Source of the DNA: Adiantum capillus-veneris
Taxonomy: Eukaryota > Streptophyta > Polypodiopsida > Polypodiales > Pteridaceae
Assembly (NCBI GenBank): GCA_014529385.2
Contig: CM043944.1
Coordinates: 177,187,740 to 177,251,739 of the forward strand
DNA: 64,000 bases
Direction of reading: 5' to 3'
Shown: positions 1-10,200 of the stretch, piece after piece
Numbering within the stretch: position 1 is the stretch's first letter
Layout: each line of letters starts with the position of its first letter
Notes under the pieces: model-generated
Seen by the model: only the letters and a program-made list of their open reading frames with translations
The model's database searches: none
What the model was told of the DNA's origin: nothing
Translations under genes and position numbers: made by a program

Positions 1-514
1 TGATAGGGTTATCAAGCATGGAAGATATGAAGCTAATCTGAAGACGCCGAATTTCAGCCTTAATGATCATGACCATATTTCCCCAGAATCGCATTAAACG
101 ATGATACGACGCAAGAATGACGAATGGTTCGACCTGTAGGTGGTATACAAATTATCTTGAGATCAAAGGTAAGGAAAATTTTCCCTATGTCACGAAAACC
201 TCGGGAAGATAGGGGTCAGGTAAGCCAAAAATCTAGCTCATTGTTCAATTTCCATTCTGAGAGAGAAGAGGAGAGCTTCTTGACCTAGAGCGAGCTGCCA
301 CACTTCTACTCCGTACGGACGATTGGAGCCGGCATTTCACACCAGATTTTACAGGTATATTCCTTGTCGAGTAAAGATCAAGTGTATTACACATGCAAGC
401 ACGAAACATCGCACAAACGGGCGCTTGACCAAATCAAAGTCGGATTGAGTCAAAGAGGTCAACGGCCCTTAGAGGCATCATGACAAAACTTTTTCAGGGA
501 CAGAACACATCAAT
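1..514. other. Leader or internal segment of truncated LTR element, no gene seen
   Basis: No open frame of useful length and no recognisable motif. It lies immediately upstream, in the element direction, of the coding remnant that ends in a polypurine tract and LTR at 3999-4929, so it is probably the 5' internal part of that retroelement. The 5' LTR, if it exists, is outside the window. Confidence 0.3.
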
Positions 515-689
515 GTGCTCCCCACAATGTCAAAAAAAAATCCATGTGATCAGGTCTCAATTTGGTTGTGGTACTACGATCGCGATCGGCGTACCCCACT
601 GACCAAAGTTGGCACAGAAATGGCAAAAAAGTATTCTCTCAATTTCGCCAACAACATGCAGGTGTCAAAAATCAACTTGGGATCTATGA

Positions 690-2050
690 ATGCCTCGCCA
701 AAAGCAAGAAAGGCAGTGGATGGCCACACCATATGAAGTGGATGAGCTCTCTACGAACGAAAAAGCTCACATCTCGGATGAAACACTAGCTCAGTTCCGT
801 GCTCGCATTTTCATCACGAAGTTTAGGGATGCTGATGGTGACATGGTAAAGACGATCATCATGCCATGGGAAATATGGAATCTTGAGTGAAGGTTGAAGG
901 TCACCGAAGCCGTGCGGGCTATTCATTTGGAGCAGTTTTTCAGATTGCAGCCATGGGGAACAGACTACATGGGGGCCCACGAGCTCATGAGCTCGATACA
1001 ATATGATGGGCAAGTGATGCTCACCGACAAGGATGGTTCAAAGATAAAAGTAAAGATCACAAAAGACATCATCAACGAAGGTTTGCACTTCCTTCCAGGG
1101 AAACACGACCTGTTGGCAAAGACCAAGTCACTAGACAACGAGAAGGCGTTTATCAAAGAAAAAGGAAACAAGTACAAGTACAGTGACATGATATACGGTG
1201 AGCAGGAAATACCAAGAGATTGATCTCTCAACATTTCAGGGTACAAAATCCTCCTTGTTACACCGAGCCGATCCTGCACATTGCAATGGTCTTGGCTCTA
1301 GCAACAGCTGAAAACAAAACCATCCGATGCGATTATGGTTCTTACATCTTGGAAATCTTGGTCAAAGCAAATTTGAAGGGCTCAGCAAAAAACAAAAGCT
1401 ACATGAGCGCAGGGACAATGCTAACAAGAATAGCATACCAAGCTTTGGGAATGATTGAAGACCTAGCGGAGGCCAGTTCTCAAGCGGCCTTGATTCAGAA
1501 AGCAAAGCTGATTGCTCACTCAGTAAGGATAACCACTAGCGCAACATCATCGCGCTCGGTCAAGGCATCCAACAAAAGCTCAAGCGATGAAGAAAAGACG
1601 GAGACTGAAGACGAGGGAAACCATCAAGGGTCAAAAGACAAAGGACCATCCGAATTTGAAGAAAGCGAGGAGGAAGACACCACCACACCGCTCGGGAGAA
1701 AAAGAAGAGAAAAAAGTACAGTGCCGCAGTCCGAACATCAAAAAGTATATGCAGAGGCCCAACAAAGAATTGAGGAAAGAAGGACAAAGTTGCGGGCAGA
1801 CAGAAAGGCAAGGGCTGCTGCAACACAACAAACAGAAAAAAGAAGGTTCGAGAAGGAAAGACAAGCAAGAATAGAAGAGGCAGCTCGAATACGGGCTGAA
1901 AAACAAAGGATAGCCGCGGAACAAAAGGCTGCAGAAGTGGACGTTTCTTCTCTCTCCACTGAAGGAACAAAGGAGAAAGAAGTGGCTGAAGATATGAACC
2001 AAGCAGAGCAACTAAAGAAAGCTCAAAGAGAAAGAAATGTGGAAGCATGA
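690..2050 (+). pseudogene. Element 1 N-terminal protein: plant-transposon-like domain plus charged coiled coil
   Basis: Frame 3 reads 690-1223 with a TGA at 888-890, and the reading continues in frame 2 from 1220 to 2050, so the gene carries at least one stop and one frame change. The first 250 or so residues are globular, with hydrophobic stretches such as ILHIAMVLALATAENKTIRC and SAGTMLTRIAYQALGMIEDL. This arrangement resembles the putative plant transposon protein family (Pfam Transposase_32), by eye only. Residues after about 1540 nt are acidic and serine-rich, followed by a long Arg/Glu/Lys/Ala coiled coil (about 1740-2045). No catalytic motif is visible. The real start is unclear. Confidence 0.45.
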
Positions 2051-2081
2051 CAGGTGGCGGAATTGACTCGCTGAAGAATAA

Positions 2082-3972
2082 TTAAGCTTTTAAAGAAAAG
2101 AAAAACGGACGCGTCTGTTTCACAGCCAAGGGAAGATGCACCAAAGAAGAGGCACATACAAGAAGTGGATAAATCACCACCTCCTCCCTCGCCAAAATCA
2201 CCACCTCCTCCTCCATCACCTGCACCAAGAGTCTGTACCCCCTCCTATGGCTTAATTTGACTACAGAAAAACCTTCCAAGATGTGGAAAAACAGTTCCGA
2301 TGCCAGCACGTGGTACTAGAAGAAAATGAAAGGCTGGTACAGGAGGCTCAACACATGCAAAAATCTGGGCAAGAGGAGTTAGAGAGCCTGCGGGCACAAC
2401 TGGAGCTGACAACGAAGGAAAGAGACACTCAGCGACAGTAGGCTTAGTCTCTGATCAGAGACCTGGTGGATGTCAGGATGGAGTTGACAACCAAGGAAAA
2501 GGATGCCAAGATTTGACAGCAAGGGTAAAGAAAGCGACGGAGCAGCTTGATTACAAAGGCGCAAGGTTCCAGAGGGTTAATAGTTCATACCTCACTGTAA
2601 AAAGTACTCTAACAACCTTGCTGGCAAACCAGGAACCTGCTGGAGCATTGGTCTCCACATCAGAAAATGCTATAGCAGTGAACACCCTAGCGGTGCTGAA
2701 AGAGGAGCTAGAGCAAGAAAAACTTCAAAGACAGTGGCTTCTCTCGGGGATGATGGCCGAGACGCTGGCCAACGAGCAAAAGGTAAAAGACCTGGAGCAG
2801 CAATTGGCAGAAGCAAGAGCCAAAAAGAGACGCAGAAGCAAATCAGCGAGACACTGCTGAAGGAAAAAGAAGACCTGATTTCTCAACAACAAATCAGAAC
2901 AGACAAAGCCCATGTGCAACCGCAACTGCTGCCTATTCAAGACATGCCTAGCTTGCCTAAAACTTCACATGAAGGAGAACAAGGACACGGATCAGCCAAG
3001 GCAAGCCTATATATTAGAGATGAGCTCACCCAAAGCATTAAGGAGATGCCGGAAGGTCCAACCAAAGAATACATGCTCTATGAAGTAAAGATAATGGAGT
3101 CAGCGGCACTGGCATTCTTACAGCCAGAAGAGCAAGTAGAAGAGTTTGGCCATGACTAGCTACCTTTTCCTTTGATATGCCACAAAGCCAATTTATGGAA
3201 GGAAAAGATGCGGCCAACCTTGCCACGAAACAAAGAAGGAAATTACGAAGGTATAGCACTAACAGCAGAAGAAGCTCACGTTCTCGTCAAAGATCACCCA
3301 AAATGGAGGCAGAAGTGGCTGGACAAGAGGCCACAGGATCTAACACATTATCACAATGCTCCTCAACACATCCAAACAGATCCTACCTTCTGTCCAGTCC
3401 CTTGAAGAAGGACATGGAAGGACTTTGCAGCATGGAGAGGCTCGAAGAGACAGAGACTGAACTACCCAGTCGTGACAGTGCAAAACCCTCCTACAGTAGC
3501 CTACGTAGTAAACACTCTCAATTCAGCAATCACTTTGTTGCGGGATGTCCTCGACGTAGCCCGGATGGTAAAGATAGCCCGGATGATCGTCACTTACATC
3601 CAGGTGTTCAAAGACACTAAAGGCGACGATCATCCATGGAATCTGTTCTTAGAAGGGGATAGAGGAATTTGCTGGAATTTTCAAGATTCACCACCACGAC
3701 ATATCCTGATGGCAATGTACTCCAGACTCATGTACCTGCCATCACATTACTTGTAGACATTCAAGGAGGCCTTCGTCACAGGTTTTTTCAAAATCGACTC
3801 AAGAATCTTTCATCCTATGGCAAAGGACCTCAAGGCACGGTACATAGCATACGAGCACACAGTAAGTGAAACCTTTAGACAGCAACAAGAAGACCTGGAG
3901 GCGGTACTCCGCAAACGAGGCTTTTCAGCAAAACTTGCCTCTTTGAAGCCCCATCAACGACCAAAGCTCTGA
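2082..3972 (+). pseudogene. Element 1 C-terminal half: proline linker, coiled coil and conserved C-terminal domain
   Basis: A continuation of the same decayed gene in changing frames. A proline-rich linker (about 2175-2235) is followed by coiled-coil segments (2513-2860) and then a C-terminal domain at about 3470-3955. That domain contains ARMIVTYIQVFKDT, HPWNLFLEGDRGICWNF and, after one stop, FKEAFVTGFF. The block aligns with the translation of the minus strand at 5100-5583 (MMLTCIQVFHET, SPWMSFLKGNKGLCYDL, FEDEFYTGFF), so it is a conserved module of a small retroelement family. Function is unknown. The coding region stops about 25 nt before the purine tract. Confidence 0.5.
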
Positions 3973-3998
3973 ACATGCACGAGGACGTGCAAGGATAA

Positions 3999-4010
3999 GG
4001 AAGGGGGGAG
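3999..4010 (+). other. Polypurine tract of element 1
   Basis: GGAAGGGGGGAG lies directly before the TGTTTGG start of the LTR, the normal place for plus-strand priming. A nearly identical tract followed by TGTTTG occurs on the minus strand at 45651-45671. Confidence 0.75.
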
Positions 4011-4929
4011 TGTTTGGTGGACGAAGCAATGGTCTCCAGAGAAAGAGTCACATTTTTCAGGGAATCTACATTTTTGCGGAAATCTCATCCTTTTGTAAAA
4101 AAGCTTCTCTAAGCGGAGAACTTGTAAAGAAATCTTTGATTATTTTTCCGAGAGTATTTGCATAGTGGAGATCCAGTTAGAATTTTAGGACTTTTTGGCC
4201 GGACAAGCCATTTGTAAAGACCTAAACTATTAAGGTCAGTTTTGTAAGTTTGAACACAATTCTCTTTATCACAAGCTTTCAGAAGACAGCGTACATTTGA
4301 GAGCTTCCTCTTGCTCCAACTTGTAATCTTCGCTATTGTGGCTATGATAATCCGAATTCAGATTTGTTTATTGCATTGTGTTCCTCTTACTTTGCTCTTC
4401 CGTTCAAGTGTAAGCATTCAAGATTCGGTGTAGGTGTTCAACTACACATTTGAGAGCTTAAATCGTTGTTTTGAGTGTTTAAACGCATATTTTATGTTGT
4501 TTTGACCCTAGGAGAGGCTTCAGGGACTCTAAACCAACCCTTTGGGATCTTCTGTTCACTGTTTTTGTTGACTTTGGGATGAACGATCGCGATCTATGTA
4601 CCTCTCCAGAAGGCTGTGACAGTGATAGGATAAATTCTAAATAGTCCCCTGTAGCTCCCCTTCAAGTTTCGTGTGAATCCGATATGATTTGCATGGTAAA
4701 CAGGTGTGATGACTGTAGAGCTATGTAGAAGGACATGGGTAGATTACTTGACTTTAGTGCGTATGATTTGCTTGCAGAGTTAGTAGTTGCATCTCATCAA
4801 GTTCACTTCATTAGGAATGACACCGTAGTGAGTTTTGATGCCTCATCCTGGTCGCTTCCCTTGTATTGATATTTTATGTTGATGCGTGAGAGCTATGCTA
4901 TGGACGTCCGTCGCAATGACCCGCAAACA
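4011..4929 (+). repeat. 3' LTR of element 1
   Basis: 919 bp beginning TGTTTGG and ending CCGCAAACA. Its reverse complement aligns along its length with 54628-55578: shared blocks include GGACGTC followed by ATAGCATA near one end, and CTCAAAACA followed by GATTTAAGC and AATGCTTACACTTGAA near the middle. The two copies are clearly diverged, so they are old, independent insertions of one family. Confidence 0.75.
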
Positions 4930-5099
4930 GGAAGCTTGTAGCCCTAGCTTATCAATTACACTATTTATCTAGAAAGTAGGAGTTATAATATTCAAGTAGG
5001 AGTTTTTACAATAAAAGCTCCAAAAAATGATATCCAAGTTAGCTTGCTGCTAACATTTCCCACCTCCTCAACTGTGTAATCCCTTGACACAACTTCATG

Positions 5100-5583
5100 G
5101 GCTGCAGTAGTCTCCGGGTGGACGGCTGGCGAGGCGGGCATGGAGTGCTTTCTCATATTAGAATCTTCTCTCTTTGTGAGAAATCTGCAAGAACTTAATG
5201 GTGACTTTGTTGTTAAGCTCGATGGCTGAATAGCCAACAAATCTGGATGTAAGGTTGCTTATCACTAGCCAAAATATCTTTGTTTTCCAAGTGAAGAAAC
5301 CTGTATAAAATTCATCCTCGAACACCAACATATTTCTTGAGGGCAAAAACATGCATCTGGCATAGAATCCATAAAGGACTTCTTCGGAAGGCCGGCCCCT
5401 TAAGTCATAGCAGAGACCCTTATTGCCTTTGAGGAACGACATCCATGGAGATCCTTCTTGCTCTGTCTCATGAAAGACTTGAATACATGTGAGCATCATT
5501 CTACAGATTTTATATAACATGGCACATGATAGGTCAAGAAGGCTTTTGAAGAAATCCATGGCACCCGTTAGGGGTTTCACCAT
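5100..5583 (-). pseudogene. Element 2 conserved C-terminal domain
   Basis: An open frame of 141 codons (5158-5583) followed by a short readable tail. Motifs in order are MMLTCIQVFHET, SPWMSFLKGNKGLCYDLRGRP, YARCMFLPSRNML and FEDEFYTGFF. Each matches element 1 at 3570-3800 in the same order and spacing. The family is not one I can name. The conservation between two otherwise diverged copies suggests that it was under selection while the elements were active. Confidence 0.55.
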
Positions 5584-7210
5584 GCATTCCTTTGTCGGTG
5601 TTCCCTACTCTAGAGCTGGCAATCATGGATAGTTTAGACATGTAGGCCGCTTCTTTTTTAGTGCTTCAAATGCTTGCCATGTCCTTACCCTTGGTACAAG
5701 ACAAGATCTTGGGTCTTTTTGTAGTGTGGCAGGTGCTCTTGTGAACAGAATCAGATATCTTGGATTCTTGTTCAACCAGCTCTTTCTCCACTTGGGGTGG
5801 ACATCCTCTGTGCCTTCTGCCTACATATCCTTGTATAGTCTTTCTTTTACCTGTAATAGCTCTACTTTGATCAAAGGGTATAGCAATGATTGTTGATGCC
5901 ATTGTGCATTGATTTGGTTGGGAGTGAGCTGAGTTACATTGACCGAGTGAAAAATTCTTAACTCCCAATCCATCGTTGCTTTCCATTCAGCATGTGTCTC
6001 TTGGGAAATCTGCTCCTTGAGTGCATCTTTCTTAGCTTTAGACAGCTAGACCGTGGGCACTTTCTCAACATCAGTCAATGGTACCTAAAAATCTTCTTCT
6101 TCTTGCCTTTCCGTTGGCTATGTTTCCATCTCAGCAAAAGAGACTGATGGAATGTCAATAGCCGGTTGCTTTGAGGGGCCTGCTTCTTCCTGTGTCTCTT
6201 GTTGTCCCTCTCGCAGTAGTTGATTGACCCTTTTTAGCTCTATTATCTACTTAAGTAGTTTCTCTTCTCGTTGTACCCACATCAGTGCAAGATCTCTTCT
6301 CTATGATTTCTCTAGCTTCAACTCTAGCTTGAGTTTCTTTTTTTCTTTTTCCAAAGTCTTATAGACTTCATCTGTACCTTTTATTGAAACAACAATAGGA
6401 TTTTCTTTGATCTATCTCAAAAAAGCTGCCTGATCATTGATCCTTTGCTTTGAGTATTGCAAAGAAGTGTTTGCTACATCAAGATGCACGTGGATCTTTT
6501 GTACTGGTAGAGTTGTGGTTAGGAGCTCATTTGTTATCTTTGTCAGCTGTTGATCTTTAGTCTTGCATGCATTCAATTACTTTGTTAGAATTTCTCCTAG
6601 ATCCTCCATTTCTTTCTATTGTTTCTCTTTGGCTAGTTGGTGTTTTTCGGCTTGAGCTTTCAGCTCTTGGACTTAGCTTTGTAGTTCCTGTCTTCTAACT
6701 CTCCTTGTAGAGCATTGATGACCATTTCTAGCTCCCTAGCCTTAGCACTGCGGCTAAGTGCTACTGCTCACATTTTTTATGTCATCTACTGCATCTGCTT
6801 GGCATATTCATTTACTTGCATGATGACTTCATCGTTTGTCTCCCATTAGTCAAACTCTGTAGGCTGCCTAGATGTTTCAGCGATTTCAATTTGTGGCCCC
6901 CTGGGTGGTGTTGTGGTGGCTATTTGTTGTTGCGGTGGGGGTTGTTCTTCACCTTGAGGGGTTGCGGTTGCCTCAGCTACTTTTTCTTCTTGAGGCGTTG
7001 TGGGTGCCTCGGCTGTTTCTTGTTGGGTTGTTGTAGAAGGTTCCATCTATGTTTCTGTTGCTTTGGGCTGCTCAAAACTTGCTGCTACCTGTTCCTCGTG
7101 TTCAAGCTCTTTTTCTTTTGCTTCCTTGCCCTCATTGGGTTTAGCTGTTGGTGAAGGGCGAGGGCTTGGCATTGGGTGGTCTACCTATTTTGTAGTGGGT
7201 GAGGTTGGCT
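5584..7210 (-). pseudogene. Element 2 linker: Pro/Gln/Thr-rich segment and broken coiled coil
   Basis: The minus strand at 6846-7046 translates to a Pro/Gln/Thr/Glu-rich stretch with repeated TTPQ/ATPQ units. From 6840 down to 5990 the translation is Lys/Glu/Arg/Gln-rich but broken by many stops, as expected for a decayed coiled coil like the one in element 1. A short open stretch at 5666-5986 has no recognisable motif. Confidence 0.35.
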
Positions 7211-8103
7211 TCACAGATATCTCCTCCTGATAATGCTATGTCTTGCCTTGTTTTGTAGCCTCTGCTTGTCTTTGTTGCTCGGCCGTGTCTTCTCTTGCTT
7301 TCCTCTCAGCTTCTTGAGCTTCTTATAACTTGAGGGATTTTTCCTCTGCATACATGCGTTCAAGGAAATTTGTGGGGTCTTGCACTTCTTTCCTTGCAGG
7401 GGGAAAACCATACACCGAGGGAATAAAATCAAGCGTGGCATTTTTTTGAGCGAAAGTAGGGAATTATAAGTGTAGGTCCTTTTTGAGCGTGTCATTTGCC
7501 ATCCTTCTATGAAAAGGACTAACAATCTCTCATCTTGAGGTAGTCCTTGAGCAGGCCCTCTTTCTATATACTCCTTGAAACGAAGTGATGCTTCCTTCAC
7601 TTTCTCTTTCTCCTTTTGCCTAAATGCATAAATCTGGGAGACAGTGTTATGCTTGATTCCTCTCTTTGAGGATTCCTAAGAGAACTCTTAGAGATGTTGC
7701 TCAATATTGGGAACTCCAAGCTATTTAACGGTTGGAACCAGGTCAAAGCACTCCCTTCTAATGTCAACCCAAAGCCTTCATATTGAGTATGGAAATCAAT
7801 AACCTGTTCCATCCTCAGCACTTTTTTGAAGATCGAAACATGGGTATACGGATCTCCTGGTCCACTATACTTTCTGGTTACACATTTTGCCACTTGAGAT
7901 GGTCGCATACATCTGGCCTCTGCAACCATTTTGATAACACCTAGTCCTCCAAGTGTGGTTTCTCTAGGTTCATAATCTCCTCTTGGTACTATTAGTGGTA
8001 TCCTATTTGCTATATGTTCATCAAGTCGATCTCGTGTAATGGTCGGAGGGATTCTAGTGGTGTAAGTGATGTCAGGAACATTAATGACCCTATGTGTGTT
8101 CAT
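7211..8103 (-). pseudogene. Gag-like capsid domain of element 2
   Basis: Two minus-strand frames (7597-8103 and 7211-7600) together read as a retrotransposon gag core. Key features are DPYTHVSIFKKVLR, the helix pair around IDFHTQYEGFGLTLEGSALTWFQPL, and after the frame change FKEYIERGPAQGLPQDERLLVLFIEGW. In Retrotrans_gag proteins the tryptophan after the A-x-x-W/L motif and the later leucine-rich helix sit in the same order. The change of frame near 7600 breaks the gene. It would form the structural particle protein; no CCHC knuckle was found. Confidence 0.6.
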
Positions 8104-9081
8104 GGAAGCCCTAGACCCTATTGATCCTAAAGGCCTTGTGTTGGGACTCGTTTATGTCCAAAAGACTCCTCCCCTCGGTTCTCACTGGGCTCACATGTAC
8201 AGTCTCAGGTCTTGTGTGAGTAGTTGTGGTGGTTTTCATCTCTTCCGGATTTTATTGGTGGAGTGGTCCCCCAAAATATGTATACCTCTCTAATTTCTTA
8301 CGATCCATCGAGAGTACTTTTGGCCATACTTGTCTATTATTACCACCTGAATACTTCTCCCCTCTGTGTACTTGAAAACATACAGGTTTTTACATTCAGT
8401 CAGTTCCTTGATGCGGGGTTCATCACATTTGTAATAGAGTGTTTGTTCTCCATATTGAACTTATAAAGCCCCACATACGTGTTTTCTGTATTAAGGCACT
8501 CTGTCTCATTGGTGCGTCTGAGATCCACATTTTGCTTCTCCATTTTGGGTGGCTCATCGCCCAGCTCGTTATCTACCTTGTCCTTGGTGCCAGTCATCCC
8601 ACATTTATTCACAAATAAAGGGGTCATGAACCACTAGGTACATCATTCCCTCTTTGTCAAAATACTTATCCTCATTATAATCAGTATCTACAAGATCTCT
8701 AAACTCACTTGGGTTATTTTCCAACTTAACACAATAGCAGCCCATTCCATCCTTATAGATTTTGGCCTTAAGAACATTTTCAAATTGAAACTTCAAATAC
8801 AACAATTTTACATCAGATGCAGGTTGAGAAGGACCTACCCCCATCAAAGTTGTTCCCTTAGGGTTTGACTTGTTAAAATCATCAATCATGAGACTGTATG
8901 ATCTTTTTGACGAAGTGTCAGAGAAGCTCTCCTCTAAAATGGGTTCTAAAGGCTGCAATGCTCTTTGATTCACTCTTTCTTTCGTTGAGGGATTGCTTGC
9001 TTGATCAAAGATGGTGGGATTCCTATTCTGGTACAATCTTCTTGATCTCATGAAGAATTGGTATTGCAAAATCCAAACCAA
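8104..9081 (-). pseudogene. Element 2 N-terminal region of unknown function
   Basis: An open frame of 158 codons (8605-9081) holds ASDVKLLYLKFQFENVLKAK and EFRDLVDTDYNEDKYFDKEG. A decayed continuation at 8120-8600 includes VQYGEQTLYYKCDEPRIKEL in a shifted frame. It precedes the gag domain, where plant gag-only elements often carry lineage-specific sequence. I do not recognise the family. Confidence 0.35.
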
Positions 9082-9293
9082 GTTACCCCATTAGCTAGTT
9101 TGAATCCACCGTTTGATCTTACTTGTTGGGCAGTATCTTCTAGTACCTGCAACCTGTCAAGAAATAAGTAGTCACCTCACATATAATCAATCTTAGAGCA
9201 TAGCTTAGCATAGTGATATTGAAGATGGAGACATTGATAAGCATTGCTTTGATCATACTATCTTGGTTGGATTTGCATTCCATAGCCAAGGGG
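9082..9293. other. Spacer, nothing recognised
   Basis: About 210 bp between the element 2 remnant and the LTR at 9294. No ORF or repeat seen. Confidence 0.3.
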
Positions 9294-9365
9294 TGTTGGT
9301 GTAGACTCTCCACTTCTCAATCTTGGAGAAGGAGATGACTTGTGTGCACAACACACAATGGGGGA

Positions 9366-9440
9366 GTGTGTGTGTGTGTGTGGCTTGTGGAGTATATGAG
9401 AAAGAGAGAGAGAGAGAGAGACAGAGAGAGAGAGAGAGGA
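9366..9440. repeat. (GT)n-(GA)n microsatellites
   Basis: A GT run at 9366-9382 and a GA run with one interruption at about 9397-9440, inside the LTR at 9294-10049. Confidence 0.95.
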
Positions 9441-9735
9441 TTCAATTTTGCTACTTTACTCTTGCTACTTTACTCTTGATACAAGCCTATTGGATCAAGC
9501 TTTGAGCTACCCAATGAATGGCTTTAGTCATAACAAGAAATGTGTCTAGCATTTGGACAAGTGTCCTCCTTTACCCCTTTGAGAGAAAGATTTGTAATTA
9601 TTTAATTGAATCTAAATTATCATTGGACCTTCCTACAGGTCATCCAATAGGATTTCAGACACATTATGAGGAACCTACTACTACGAGCTTGACATGTGGT
9701 ATTAATGCCTCTTGAGTCTTGGGCTTGCCTTGAGA

Positions 9736-9739
<4 letters not shown>

Positions 9740-9778
<39 letters not shown>
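9740..9778. repeat. (GT)n microsatellite
   Basis: About 19 uninterrupted GT units inside the LTR. Confidence 0.95.
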
Positions 9779-9780
<2 letters not shown>

Positions 9781-10049
9781 TGTTCTCTCTCATGCCCCTA
9801 TCTTTAGGGCTCACATTTGACTTGAATACCTCAAGCACCTTGGCCATCAAGCATGATAAGCACCTCAAGAACCTTATTCATTAAGCATGACAAGCACCTT
9901 AGTAAAAAGCACGACAATGTGAGACAAGGGGAGATAATGCCTTGGAGTCTACCTCCCAACCACCCACTATATAGCATGGGTCCTATCTCTTTGCCCTAGT
10001 TGGATTCCCTTTCCACACTGCCTAGCCCGGCCTTGCCCTTGTCTTGACA

Positions 10050-10064
10050 TTACTCCCCCTTAAA
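10050..10064 (-). other. Polypurine tract next to LTR
   Basis: The minus strand reads TTTAAGGGGGAGTA immediately before the TGTCAAGAC LTR start, a common arrangement at the 3' end of plant Gypsy elements. Confidence 0.65.
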
Positions 10065-10200
10065 GAAGAGTTTTTGTCCTCGAAAAAAAAGCGGGGAACT
10101 TCTTCTTAAGAACAAGATCCTCGTTTTGATAAGCCTAAATTTTGAGGATTCATGGAAGATGAAGCAAATGCAAACTAGATTGTAGTTCGTACTGTCTATT

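Larger units (their letters stand above)
1..4929 (+). mobile_element. 3' part of a non-autonomous LTR retroelement (element 1)
   Basis: The unit consists of a decayed coding region (about 515-3972), a purine tract at 3999-4010 and a 3' LTR at 4011-4929. No protease, reverse transcriptase, RNase H or integrase motif appears in any frame, so it would depend on another element for mobility. The LTR assignment is supported by TG...CA ends with matching inverted tips (TGTTTG/CAAACA), by the purine tract directly before it, and by a homologous LTR in inverted orientation at 54628-55578. The 5' end is cut by the window start. Whether the ORF is gag-like or a captured plant gene cannot be decided by eye. 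Confidence 0.7.
4930..9081 (-). mobile_element. Minus-strand gag-type retroelement remnant (element 2), tail to tail with element 1
   Basis: Minus-strand coding pieces run from about 9081 down to 5100: an N-terminal domain, a gag-like domain, a Gln/Pro-rich and coiled-coil linker and a C-terminal domain shared with element 1. There is no pol domain. No LTR or primer site was found at either edge; the left edge abuts the 3' LTR of element 1, which suggests truncation or insertion there. The many stops and frame changes make it an old copy. Confidence 0.55.
9294..10049 (-). repeat. LTR of a minus-strand retrotransposon
   Basis: On the minus strand it begins TGTCAAGACAAGGG and ends GTGTAGACTCC...CCAACA-type (on the plus strand TGTTGGTGTAG to CTTGACA), so the tips are TG/CA. 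Directly to its right is a purine tract on the minus strand (AAGGGGGAGTA), preceded by sequence reading like the end of a Gypsy polyprotein (FFEDKNSS). It is therefore a 3' LTR whose internal region has been lost or replaced to the right of about 10150. Two microsatellites lie within it (GT/GA at 9366-9440, GT at 9740-9778). Confidence 0.6.

Noticed and set aside
1560-2048. Minus-strand Leu/Phe-rich ORFs
   Set aside because: They are antisense shadows of the charged coiled coil at 1220-2050.
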